17,121 bases of DNA. Source: CAZXCQ01 sp964639275. Lineage in GTDB: Bacteria > Desulfobacterota > DSM-4660 > Desulfatiglandales > Desulfatiglandaceae. The stretch spans positions 1 through 17,121 of the forward strand of contig CAZXCQ010000131.1 in assembly GCA_964639275.1 (NCBI GenBank), written 5' to 3'. Below the pieces are notes generated by a model. That model had not been told where the DNA came from. It ran no database searches and worked only from the letters and a program-made list of their open reading frames with translations. Below, in pieces: positions 8,635 to 16,387 of the stretch (position 1 is the stretch's first letter; every line of letters begins with the position of its first letter). The translations under genes were made by a program, and so were the position numbers.

Positions 8635-9626
8635 GGAATGGCAACCTCAGTCCGTTTGGCGATTTCCGTGGCCAGCCTCCTAAAATCTGACAAAGAAGAC
8701 TGAACAGCTTTAACATGCGCCCCGATAGCACCATCTGCTGGCTTGAGATAAAACATAGGCTTTCTGGCTTCCTGGGCCAGTGGGATAAGACTTCGGTAAT
8801 GTTTAAGAAGTGTAAGGCAATGGGGATCATTAGACACGGATATCCCTTTACTGTCGCTCTGATTCAGGACAGCTGTGCGATAGACTTCGGGTATTCGAGC
8901 AATCCATTTGCCATAAGCCTTTACGGGTCTGTCAAGACGCTCTGAGTGTTGCAATACGATATACCCGACGGGTTGCATACTCCCCGAAGGGAGTTTCAGG
9001 TCTTTTGCCGGATTTTTTTGGATACGCTCCTCCCATTCCTGGCGCCATCGCCTCAGTGTGGGTCCCAGGTTTCTTAACCCTTGCAGGGAAAAAAGGTCCG
9101 GCGAGAGGGGGACGACTACATAGTCGGATGCAATAAGTGCAGCGCGATTGATCGCTCCCAGATTGGGTCCCAGATCGATTAAAATCACTTTGCTTTCATG
9201 TGCCTTAGCTGCTCTTTGCATGATCCTCCAGAAAGCTGATATAACCCGAAAGGAGCGCTCTTTTCGGTCCATACAACCTGGCCACTGATCTGAAAGCTCA
9301 TCCTCAAAACCTGAAAGGGCTAAATCCCCGACCAGAAGAGCCAAATGGTCATCAACATTTTCCAGGTGCGGATCTGATATATCCCCTGTCCCTCTCAGAA
9401 GGGGCTGGATGCACCCGAATATGGTTTCTGGATGATCTCCATCGGGCCAGAGCGCTTCCAGTCTGTCTTCATCAAGGAAGGCCGCGGTAAGATTGGCTTG
9501 CGGATCAAGATCCGCAGCTACAACGCGAATCCCCAGATCAGCATACATCCAGGCAATGTGATAGACCAGTGACGTCTTACCCACGCCTCCTTTGTTGTTG
9601 AAGAAGGCTATCATAGTGGGGTTCAT
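8631..9626 (-). CDS. ParA/Soj-type ATPase (embedded in defence operon)
   Basis: A 331-aa cytoplasmic ATPase with the deviant Walker A of the ParA/MinD class, KGGVGKTS (12-19). It also has the A' motif DLDPQAN (39-45) and Walker B VILIDLGPN (147-155). Chromosome and plasmid ParA proteins pair with a ParB and parS sites; neither is visible here, so a partition role is unlikely. It sits between an AlbA_2 protein and the methylase, overlapping both by ATGA. AAGGAG at 9633-9638 lies 6 nt before the chosen ATG, which supports this start over an ATG four codons downstream. The C-terminal third has no motif I recognise. The orphan position suggests a nucleotide-dependent switch or DNA-bound localisation factor for the defence complex, which is inference. 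Its family membership is certain; its role is not. Confidence 0.9.
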   Translation of the reverse strand: MNPTMIAFFNNKGGVGKTSLVYHIAWMYADLGIRVVAADLDPQANLTAAFLDEDRLEALWPDGDHPETIFGCIQPLLRGTGDISDPHLENVDDHLALLVGDLALSGFEDELSDQWPGCMDRKERSFRVISAFWRIMQRAAKAHESKVILIDLGPNLGAINRAALIASDYVVVPLSPDLFSLQGLRNLGPTLRRWRQEWEERIQKNPAKDLKLPSGSMQPVGYIVLQHSERLDRPVKAYGKWIARIPEVYRTAVLNQSDSKGISVSNDPHCLTLLKHYRSLIPLAQEARKPMFYLKPADGAIGAHVKAVQSSLSDFRRLATEIAKRTEVAIP

Positions 9627-10816
9627 TTTCTTCTCCTTACTGTGGCCAAGACATAGCTATCTTCCACGACGAATTCAGGGGGTGGATTTCCGTTCTTCTC
9701 CAGTTCTTTCCGGGCAAGCTGAATCCCTATGCCGAACCGCTGAACATATCCCAGGTTCTTCATTGCCTCGGAAAGATGGGGATTGCGATAGTCTGTTGTG
9801 CCAGGACGACCAAAATTATCACGGTTCACCTGTCCAAATGCGCCACCAGGGCTCTGAATCTCAACGCGGTCGGAAAACCAGTGGATTCGGACAGGGGCAT
9901 TTGTTCCCTCGTAGTTACGATGCATAACAGCATTTCGAGCCAACTGCTGAAGGGCGACGATCGGATAATCGGGCTGGCGGATCTCAATGGATTGGGAAGT
10001 CAGATCCGAAGCCGTTGATATGTTAATCTGAAGTGTTTCGTCCAGCATCTTGAGCTGATCAGGAAGCGGGCCCCCTATCTCTTTCTGGTCTTTGATCGGA
10101 TCGGTCAACTCAACGCCATCAATGCGAAGAAACTGAATGTAGGCTCCTGGAAGAAACCGGGTCGGATCCTTTCCCACCACCAGAATTCCCAAAACAGTCG
10201 GGATTGGTTGAGGTTCCACTGACGCAAATCGCAAAGAGGTAAGTTGATCTTCAATGGACCGATCATTCTCTTCAATGATTTCGGCCGGGAGGGATGAAGG
10301 CAGATAAACCTGGCCAAAAATGTCATAGTCCAGGTCTTCGAGTGTAGCTGAATGAATGGGCTGAATATCATATGGCAGGCCTTTTGCGCGTCTTTTTTCA
10401 GACAGCCTACGTTCTTCTTCTGCTGTTGCAATTGCCCTGCGGGGACCCACCCGGATCCAGACTTGTCCTTTGATACGAACGGGGGGATCATCTGAGGGTT
10501 CTACGATAATGACAGCAAGATCACATCCTTCTAAACTCCTTTTTTGAACGGTCATCATAGGAAACGGCAGGATATTTCCATCGGATCGCATATCTGCAAG
10601 AGTTCTTAATAGCTCGTCGGTAATTGGAAAATTTGCGCAGCTTCCGTCATCTCTGGCCCCGACAAAAACGACCCCCGGTTTCCTGTGAGCTGGAAGATCA
10701 TTGGCAAAGGCGCATATGGCCTGACGAATTCTATCTCTTTCGGCGATTGAAGACTTTCGCTCCACTCGATCCGACTCAATCTCTTCTAAGAGGGCTACCA
10801 GTTCCATATCATCCAT
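9623..10816 (-). CDS. AlbA_2/Schlafen-type ATP-binding protein (COG2865-like)
   Basis: A 397-aa soluble protein. The N-terminal part (about 10-140) matches the AlbA_2 pattern: an acidic start ESDRVERKSS (14-23), then VVFVGARDDGS (49-59) and a basic strand with WIRVGPRRA (about 120-128). The C-terminal third matches the GHKL-like ATPase block of COG2865 proteins: ARNAVMHRNY (293-302), IQSPGG (320-325) and QRFGIGI (359-365). COG2865 members are usually annotated as transcriptional regulators with an ATP-binding domain, while AlbA_2 domains can bind DNA or RNA and relatives occur in anti-phage genes. The start has a strong purine run, GGAGGGAGG at 10822-10830, 5-9 nt upstream. It begins 43 nt after the helicase stop, the only real gap in the operon; the gap contains a 10-nt palindrome (10844-10853). 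It could be a sensor or regulator paired with the ParA-type gene. Confidence 0.88.
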   Translation of the reverse strand: MDDMELVALLEEIESDRVERKSSIAERDRIRQAICAFANDLPAHRKPGVVFVGARDDGSCANFPITDELLRTLADMRSDGNILPFPMMTVQKRSLEGCDLAVIIVEPSDDPPVRIKGQVWIRVGPRRAIATAEEERRLSEKRRAKGLPYDIQPIHSATLEDLDYDIFGQVYLPSSLPAEIIEENDRSIEDQLTSLRFASVEPQPIPTVLGILVVGKDPTRFLPGAYIQFLRIDGVELTDPIKDQKEIGGPLPDQLKMLDETLQINISTASDLTSQSIEIRQPDYPIVALQQLARNAVMHRNYEGTNAPVRIHWFSDRVEIQSPGGAFGQVNRDNFGRPGTTDYRNPHLSEAMKNLGYVQRFGIGIQLARKELEKNGNPPPEFVVEDSYVLATVRRRK

Positions 10817-10859
10817 ATTTTCCTCCCTCCAAAGTCGACATCATAGAATTCTAAATGAT

Positions 10860-13800
10860 CTATAATTGACCCTCAGCCGTTTCAAAAATCTCTTGTTCTT
10901 CAATTATCACGCCACCTTTGGCCCGTACAAGCAATTTTAGAAAAGGATCTTGAATGCGCAAAAGCCTCGGAACCGGGCTTGCACAATTATAGACCACGTA
11001 AAGCCAGTATTTTTCTCTGAGGTTACAGGCCTTGGCCCACTCATTCTCTGAGACTTCAATATCACCAACTCCGGCGCGACCCTTGACCTCTATACTCCTT
11101 TGCTCTTTATCTGAACGGATAGAGAGAAGATCAAATCCCGGCCAATCCAAGAGGCCTGCTTCTCGTGCCCGGGCAGGATCGGATACATCTTTTACAATAG
11201 CACCCTCCGCCTCTTCATATGACCAGGCCACTTTCATTGCAATCTCTTCAATGGCCCTGTCCTGTCTTTTTCTATCCTCCGGGTCGGTAGCCGGGACAAC
11301 CAGGGCATGGGCCAGGAACTGGATATCTGCCGGGACAATCAGTTCCGGTTCACGCCTGATGACTTCGATGTTTTCTCGTCTCAGTTGAGCCAGCATCTTC
11401 TGATTTTCTTTGATTTGGGCAAGTTCCTTTTCTGCTTTCTTGTCGCCTCCTCGAACCTTTTTTGATAACTCTGCTCTCCGGGCCGCGAGTTCCGCTTCCT
11501 GATAATCATATCCTCGCCTGATGAAGTCTTCTCGCTCCGGAAGGGTATTAAACAGGATGTGTTTCCGTTCGCCAGCAAGGCCCACGGCCATGCTTTCGAA
11601 GGCATATTCCCTCGCCTGTTCTATACAATTCTTGATTGTAGTTGCAAAACCTGTGGCCGAGGGCGGCAGTCCTCTTACACCTTTTAATAAAAGAAGGTAT
11701 TCCAAAGGACATTCTTCCAGGAGATTATCCGGACCCTGTTTTATGCCAATCAAGCGGTATGCGATGGTCTCACTGAATTCAAGGGGTTCGAAATTCGGAT
11801 CGGCTTTCCGATCAACTTTCAAGAAGGCGAGGTGAAAGAAGTAGGGTGCATCAGCATTTGGATCTACAAATATGCCCCCTTTCAAGGCATCGTCCTGGTA
11901 GAGTCTACAGATATGGTCGCATAAGGCATCGAAGACCGTTTCACCGGGGTGGAGAAACACGGCTGGGCCGTTACGCTGTTTTTTATGGACCGTGAACATG
12001 TTTTGACTCCGATGAGGATAGACCTCAATGGCCGGCCAAAGAAAATCTAGAGCGCCTGTTCTGCCTGCACGAAAGGAAAAATCTCCATTTAAATCCCCAA
12101 CAATACGGATGTCCAATACCTCTGCCGATTTTTGGATAAACCGGCGCACATATCCGGGCAAAAGTTTGCAATATACTTCCTGTTCCAGGCTATGCTGTAA
12201 TCGTTTTAGTTCTTTTCTGACCTCACCCCCCTCACCGTACAGCATTCGTTCACGTTCTTCGATGGCCTTGATTTGCTCCTCTGTTAATCTACCTTCAATC
12301 TTGTTTTCGATTGCTTCAGTGGCTTCTCCACTAACGGCCATTTCCATGTAGTCTTTGATGGAAATGTCTTCAAAAATCCGGCCAATCACATCAAAAACCT
12401 TGTCCGACTGAAGTTGTTCGCGAATTCTTTCAAGCTTTTCGAGCAGCGACTTTAGAACGCGCCCCTCTCGCGTTTTCCCTGCAACGAGATTGATAATGAT
12501 AACCGGATCATGTTCCTGGCCGTATCTATGAATTCTCCCCATACGTTGCTCTAACCGTGCTGGATTCCATGGGATATCGTAGTTGATCATGATCCAGCAA
12601 AACTGGAGATTGATACCTTCGCCTGCAGCATCAGTCGCAACCAGGTAACTGGCACCCCCTTCATCCTTTGGCTTTTTAAAAAACTCTACCTGGCTATCCC
12701 GTTCCTTGTAATCCATTCCGCCATGAATCTGGGCCACCCTTCCCGTATATCCAAGCCCTTCTAGGTTACGGACCAGGAAATTGAGCGTGTCCCTATGTTC
12801 AGTGAATATGATGAATTTTTCATCTTTGTATCTCGTATCAGTGAATATCTCCCGAAGCTTTTCGAACTTGGATTCCTCGCCAGTTTCATATACTTTTCGC
12901 GAAAGTTTCAGTAGGTCCTTGACCCTCTGTCTTTCCACTTCAAGTTGGGCCAGGGTTGTAGCGGTTATCCCACCCAGGGCCTGATCTTCTATCAATTCAT
13001 GCTCCTCCAGCCCTTCCTTTACCTCCTCTTCATCTGCTGTTTTGGTAATGGATATATCTTCGATTTCATCTAATCTCTTCTGTTGTGCCGCTATTTGTTC
13101 AAACGTGATCTCTCCTGATTGAATATCTGAAATAATCCGTTCGAGCTTTTCCATGCGCCTTTCAAAAGAGCAGATCAGTGCGTAGGTCGAGCTTGCCAGC
13201 CTGCGCTGAAAGACACTCATGGCAAACCGTGCTGCTGACCGGTTCAACAGGCGAGCTTTATTGTAATAGGATTGAATATATCCAGTGGTGGCATCATAGA
13301 GGGCCTGTTCGCTGATTTCACCCTGCAAAAGCTCATAACTCAAGGTGTCAGAGTTGCGGTCAGGATAGATGCGGGTCCCGTCATAGCGAACCATCTCCTC
13401 TTTGGTGCGGCGAATAAAATGATTCTTTTTGGCCTCTTTTGGAAATGCCAGGAAGGCATCATATGTGGAAAGTACAGTTGGTTCCAAGAGTCGCCAAATA
13501 CAATAATAAGGGAAGTCCTTTCCCATATGAGGGGTGGCCGTAAGGAGCAATACATGTCTGGCTTTCCAGTTGAGTTGCCATCGTTTTCTGTTATTTTCAC
13601 CCCCGGCCAGCGCCTGGGCCAACAAATAACGGTCTGTTGCACGGAATGCACCATCCGGGTCTTTCCGGGCGGATAGTTTGTGCGCCTCATCGAAAATGAC
13701 CAGATCATAGGGGGCTACGCCCGACTCCTGGAGCCTACCGAACATTCGTTCTCCGGCCAGGGTATCCATACTGACAATCAATTGATCGCTTTGCTCCTCC

Positions 13801-14477
13801 TTGAAAGGATTCCCGGAACGGGCATCACTACCCCTTATGACCTTGAAGTTCATGTTGAACAGCTGACGCAACTCTCGCTCCCAATTCCCTATAAGACCGG
13901 CAGGGGGAACAACCAAGATCCTGTGCAGCAATCGTCGGGCAAGCATTTCTCGTATATATAAGCCCGCCATAATGGTTTTACCGGCACCTGCATCATCCGC
14001 CAGAAGGAACCTGAGGCGAGGCTGGGGGAGCATATATTCATAAACGGCTATTCTTTGATGGGGTAATGGATCGATTCGGGAGATTTCCGTTGCAAAAGCG
14101 GGATTGTAAAGATGGCCATAGGTTAACCGATGGCCTTCTGCCAGCAATGTCACGATCTCAGGGTCGGCTGTAAAATCCGGCAGGCCTGACTTTTTCGGTG
14201 ATATCTTATACTCGGCTCCAGGCTCCTTTATTTGCCCCGGGGGCTCGAAAGCCTTATCCAAGGCTTCCAGGCCATATCTCTCGGCACGCAGGATTTGCTG
14301 CCGGGCGAGTCGGGACGGCCTCGACTGTGCGTTCTCCCAACGGTTCACAGTCGCAAAGGAAACCCCCATGAGTTCGGCAAGACGGCTCTGGGTCAGTTCA
14401 TATTCTATCCGAAGTCGCCTAACACGGTCTGGGAAATTTTCTGGGATGTTGTCAGCTGCTTTGTTACTTCCTTTCAT
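10860..14477 (-). CDS. SNF2-family helicase with N-terminal XRE HTH and C-terminal DUF3883
   Basis: First gene of the operon, 1205 aa, three parts. Residues about 15-65 form an XRE/Cro-type helix-turn-helix (TQSRLAELMGVSFATVNRWE, 29-48). Residues about 110-700 form a Swi2/Snf2 helicase: LPHQ (138-141), Walker A DDAGAGKT (161-168), DEAH (263-266), TATP (313-316), IHGG (584-587), TDAAGEGINLQ (615-625) and QRMGRIHRYGQ (644-654). A charged, coiled-coil-like insert lies near 435-545 between the lobes. The C-terminus has the DUF3883 pattern GFD (1114-1116) with EVKG (1130-1133), a PD-(D/E)xK-like nuclease signature. It should translocate on DNA and may cut it. The ATG lacks a good Shine-Dalgarno, and the predicted transcript start lies only a few bases upstream, so near-leaderless expression is possible. 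A HTH fused to a defence helicase is unusual and could make this gene its own operon regulator. Confidence 0.92.
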   Translation of the reverse strand: MKGSNKAADNIPENFPDRVRRLRIEYELTQSRLAELMGVSFATVNRWENAQSRPSRLARQQILRAERYGLEALDKAFEPPGQIKEPGAEYKISPKKSGLPDFTADPEIVTLLAEGHRLTYGHLYNPAFATEISRIDPLPHQRIAVYEYMLPQPRLRFLLADDAGAGKTIMAGLYIREMLARRLLHRILVVPPAGLIGNWERELRQLFNMNFKVIRGSDARSGNPFKEEQSDQLIVSMDTLAGERMFGRLQESGVAPYDLVIFDEAHKLSARKDPDGAFRATDRYLLAQALAGGENNRKRWQLNWKARHVLLLTATPHMGKDFPYYCIWRLLEPTVLSTYDAFLAFPKEAKKNHFIRRTKEEMVRYDGTRIYPDRNSDTLSYELLQGEISEQALYDATTGYIQSYYNKARLLNRSAARFAMSVFQRRLASSTYALICSFERRMEKLERIISDIQSGEITFEQIAAQQKRLDEIEDISITKTADEEEVKEGLEEHELIEDQALGGITATTLAQLEVERQRVKDLLKLSRKVYETGEESKFEKLREIFTDTRYKDEKFIIFTEHRDTLNFLVRNLEGLGYTGRVAQIHGGMDYKERDSQVEFFKKPKDEGGASYLVATDAAGEGINLQFCWIMINYDIPWNPARLEQRMGRIHRYGQEHDPVIIINLVAGKTREGRVLKSLLEKLERIREQLQSDKVFDVIGRIFEDISIKDYMEMAVSGEATEAIENKIEGRLTEEQIKAIEERERMLYGEGGEVRKELKRLQHSLEQEVYCKLLPGYVRRFIQKSAEVLDIRIVGDLNGDFSFRAGRTGALDFLWPAIEVYPHRSQNMFTVHKKQRNGPAVFLHPGETVFDALCDHICRLYQDDALKGGIFVDPNADAPYFFHLAFLKVDRKADPNFEPLEFSETIAYRLIGIKQGPDNLLEECPLEYLLLLKGVRGLPPSATGFATTIKNCIEQAREYAFESMAVGLAGERKHILFNTLPEREDFIRRGYDYQEAELAARRAELSKKVRGGDKKAEKELAQIKENQKMLAQLRRENIEVIRREPELIVPADIQFLAHALVVPATDPEDRKRQDRAIEEIAMKVAWSYEEAEGAIVKDVSDPARAREAGLLDWPGFDLLSIRSDKEQRSIEVKGRAGVGDIEVSENEWAKACNLREKYWLYVVYNCASPVPRLLRIQDPFLKLLVRAKGGVIIEEQEIFETAEGQL

Positions 14478-14478
14478 A

Positions 14479-14551
14479 ATGTTATATTCTTAACACAAAC
14501 AGAAACGGTTGTCAATATTACATCGTGTGCCATCTTCTTTCAATATAACAT
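14479..14551. promoter_or_regulatory. Three 10-mer repeats around the operon promoter (putative operator)
   Basis: The 10-mer AATATAACAT occurs at 14542-14551. A copy with one mismatch (AATATTACAT) is at 14514-14523 and overlaps the -35. An exact inverted copy (ATGTTATATT) is at 14479-14488 between the -10 and the helicase start codon. The three copies therefore bracket the promoter. The first gene encodes an XRE-type DNA-binding domain, so binding of its own product is a reasonable inference. The surrounding DNA is strongly AT-rich, which raises the chance of coincidental matches. Confidence 0.45.
14487..14515 (-). promoter_or_regulatory. Candidate sigma-70 promoter of the defence operon
   Basis: On the minus strand a perfect -35 TTGACA (14510-14515) is followed after exactly 17 nt by TAAGAA (14487-14492), a poor -10 with 3 of 6 matches. 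The predicted start is near 14480, almost at the helicase ATG, so the leader would be only a few bases. The -35 overlaps one copy of the 10-mer repeat described separately. The weak -10 and near-leaderless layout fit low, tightly controlled basal expression. Evidence is pattern only. Confidence 0.5.
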
Positions 14552-14657
14552 AATATATATCAACTTTTTTGAAATTTTACGCGGAAGGCGAAGCCCCTCT
14601 GGTCCACACAGCCGATAGACGCCTTAAAAAGAATTGCCCGTGAATCCCCGTAGACGG

Positions 14658-14686
14658 TTGACAGAGAGGGTCTTAGGCCATATATT
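14658..14686 (+). promoter_or_regulatory. Near-consensus sigma-70 promoter for the prenyltransferase-protease pair
   Basis: TTGACA at 14658-14663 is a perfect -35. After exactly 17 nt comes TATATT at 14681-14686, five of six matches to the -10. Transcription should start near 14693, leaving about 60 nt of leader before the prenyltransferase ATG. This is the strongest promoter-like sequence in the window. Confidence 0.72.
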
Positions 14687-14708
14687 CCCGGCGTGGTTTT
14701 ATGCCAGA

Positions 14709-14732
14709 TGCGCCCCCGGGGCGCACTGTTTT
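14709..14732 (+). promoter_or_regulatory. GC hairpin followed by TTTT in the prenyltransferase leader
   Basis: TGCGCCCC (14709-14716) and GGGGCGCA (14718-14725) are perfect complements around one base; in practice the inner pairs would open to give a 6-bp stem. TTTT follows at 14729-14732 after three bases. It lies between the promoter and the ribosome site of the prenyltransferase, so it could act as a weak attenuator or simply as a 5' stabilising hairpin. The U-run is short for a full terminator. Confidence 0.4.
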
Positions 14733-14753
14733 AATCCCAACCGAGGTCTGATG

Positions 14754-15641
14754 ATGAGCAAGTATAAAGACTGGTTTCTGGCGGCACGGCCCTGGTCCTT
14801 TACAATGAGCGCCATATCGGTCACCGTGGGTGCCGCCCTGGCCGCCACCCACGGCCATTTTTCCTGGTTTCTATGGATTTTCTCTCTGGTCGCGCTGGTT
14901 CTCCTTCACGGTGGGGTCAACCTGCTAAACGATTTTTGTGATGTGAAGGCCGGGGTTGACCAGGTCGATACCGGAACAACGCAGTACCGTCCCCACCCCC
15001 TGGCCGAAGGACGTATCAAACCGGCCGCCGTCCTGTGGACATCGATTCTCCTGTTTGCCCTGGGGGCGGCAATGGGTCTCTTTCTGGCGTATCTCAGGGG
15101 ATGGGAGATCCTTTTGATAGGGATCACCGGTATCGCCGCAGGGGTATTCTACACGGCCCCTCCCTTTTCTTACAAATACAAGGCCCTGGGTGAGTTCTCG
15201 GTCTTACTGATGTGGGGACCCCTCTCGGTGGAAGGGGCCTACTTTGTTCAGACCCAGACCTTTTCGTGGGCCGCCTTCTGGGTCTCTCTCCCGTTTGGTG
15301 TCCTGGTGGCCCTGGTCCTTTTCGCCAACAACCTTAGAGACGTGGATACCGATGCACGGGCGAGGGTGAACAATCTGGCCATTGTCTTTGGGAAGCAAAA
15401 CGGCCCCCTAATGTATGCGGCAATGGTGCTCATCTCCTTTACCGGGGTGGTTATCATGTCGATTTTCGGTCCTCTGGGTCGCTGGTCATTGATCGTGCTC
15501 CTGGCCCTCCCACTCGCACTCAGGCTGCTGCGGATCATGATCAGGGGGGTACCGAGGGACGCCGACGCACGCACTGCCCAGCTTAACACCCTTTTCGGGT
15601 CGCTCCTGGTGATTTCCCTGGCACTTCAGAGCCTGCCATGA
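14754..15641 (+). CDS. UbiA/MenA-family prenyltransferase
   Basis: An integral membrane prenyltransferase of 295 aa, about the normal length, with eight or nine hydrophobic segments. The two aspartate-rich motifs that bind Mg-prenyl diphosphate are present: NDFCDVKAGVD (59-69) and NNLRDVDTD (192-200). The stretch FYTAPPFSYKYKALGEF (132-148), and GAYFVQT (161-167) before the second motif, resemble 1,4-dihydroxy-2-naphthoate prenyltransferase (menA), which makes demethylmenaquinone precursor; other UbiA substrates cannot be excluded. I chose the ATG at 14754 because GAGGT (14743-14747) lies 6 nt upstream; an in-frame ORF extends back to 14634, but its extra residues are polar and it would start upstream of the promoter. 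It is GC-richer (about 58% in the counted lines) than the defence genes and overlaps the next gene by ATGA. Confidence 0.86.
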   Translation: MSKYKDWFLAARPWSFTMSAISVTVGAALAATHGHFSWFLWIFSLVALVLLHGGVNLLNDFCDVKAGVDQVDTGTTQYRPHPLAEGRIKPAAVLWTSILLFALGAAMGLFLAYLRGWEILLIGITGIAAGVFYTAPPFSYKYKALGEFSVLLMWGPLSVEGAYFVQTQTFSWAAFWVSLPFGVLVALVLFANNLRDVDTDARARVNNLAIVFGKQNGPLMYAAMVLISFTGVVIMSIFGPLGRWSLIVLLALPLALRLLRIMIRGVPRDADARTAQLNTLFGSLLVISLALQSLP

Positions 15642-16261
15642 CGGATCGAAGCGCCTGGTGGCAACCAACGGCGCTGGTACTTGCGGCCGCCCTATTGTGG
15701 TTCTTTGCCTTTGCCGTTTCCTGGGGGAACTTCTGGGTAAAGATATCCATCTCCGCCTCTGTCCTGGCGGTGGTGTCGCTCATTATCCGGCCTGCCTCGC
15801 TCAAGGAGTTGCGCCTTTATCCCAGGGAGATCCTTCTCGGACTGGGCTCGGCCGCCCTCCTCTATTGCCTCTTCGCCATCGGCAGGTCCATCTCCCTCCA
15901 CCTCTTTGGTTTTGCCGGGGACCAGATCGGAGGTATCTACCATAAGGGGGACGCCACACCAAACTGGATCATCTTGCCGATGCTCTTCTTTATTACAGGC
16001 CCTGCAGAGGAGCTCTTCTGGCGCGCCTATCTTCAGCGGGAGATTCAGGGACTGCTGGGGGGGTGGGGCGGGTTTGCAATAGCCACCCTCTGTTACGCGG
16101 GTGTTCACATCTCGGCATGGAACTTTATGCTCACCGCCGCGGCCGGTGTGGCGGGTCTATTCTGGGGCGCCTTTTTCTGGCGCTTCAAGAACCTGGGGGC
16201 CCTGGTGATCAGTCATTCGGTCTGGAGCTCGATTATCTTCGCGGTACTCCCCCTCCGATAA
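15638..16261 (+). CDS. CPBP family intramembrane metalloprotease
   Basis: A 207-aa polytopic membrane protein, with about six hydrophobic segments, of the CPBP (CAAX protease and bacteriocin-processing, Abi) family. The diagnostic residues are present: EELFWR (124-129, an EExxxR motif), His157 in YAGVHISAWN (153-162) and His193 in ISHSVW (191-196). These are the expected zinc and catalytic positions. Bacterial CPBP proteins are linked to peptide processing, bacteriocin immunity or membrane-protein turnover; the substrate here is unknown. Its start overlaps the prenyltransferase stop by ATGA, so the two are translated as an operon. Nothing ties it to the defence operon, which lies on the other strand with its own promoter. 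Confidence 0.88.
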   Translation: MTDRSAWWQPTALVLAAALLWFFAFAVSWGNFWVKISISASVLAVVSLIIRPASLKELRLYPREILLGLGSAALLYCLFAIGRSISLHLFGFAGDQIGGIYHKGDATPNWIILPMLFFITGPAEELFWRAYLQREIQGLLGGWGGFAIATLCYAGVHISAWNFMLTAAAGVAGLFWGAFFWRFKNLGALVISHSVWSSIIFAVLPLR

Positions 16262-16387
16262 ACCCCGTTTTTCCATCCATTACTCCGACCGCGAGCTCAA
16301 ACTGTTGTTGCCATAATTCAAAACCATATGCTCCCCATCTAACCCAAATCTGGACGCGAATTCTGCGAACTTATCTCTGCGCAAGCC
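16262..16387. other. Convergent intergenic gap
   Basis: This 126-nt stretch separates the plus-strand protease from the minus-strand flavodoxin gene. I see no clear hairpin with a T-run for either direction; TTTTT at 16268-16272 has no stem before it. On the minus strand the flavodoxin frame stays open beyond its TAG for roughly 35 codons, probably by chance. Confidence 0.5.

Noticed and set aside
8631..9626. Plasmid or prophage partition locus
   Set aside because: The ParA-type gene has no ParB partner, no parS-like repeats and no replication gene nearby, and it is translationally coupled to defence genes.
10844..10853. 10-nt palindrome TAGAATTCTA in the helicase-AlbA_2 gap as an operator
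   Set aside because: It is short and AT-rich, with no second copy nearby and no promoter elements recognisable around it.
150..14477. Classification as DISARM or BREX
   Set aside because: No DrmA, DrmB (DUF1998) or DrmC (PLD) for DISARM, and no PglZ, BrxC or Lon-like gene for BREX; the methylase is DUF1156, not PglX.
14634..14753. N-terminal extension of the prenyltransferase
   Set aside because: The earlier ATG lies upstream of the promoter and the added residues are polar and arginine-rich; a ribosome site is present only before 14754.
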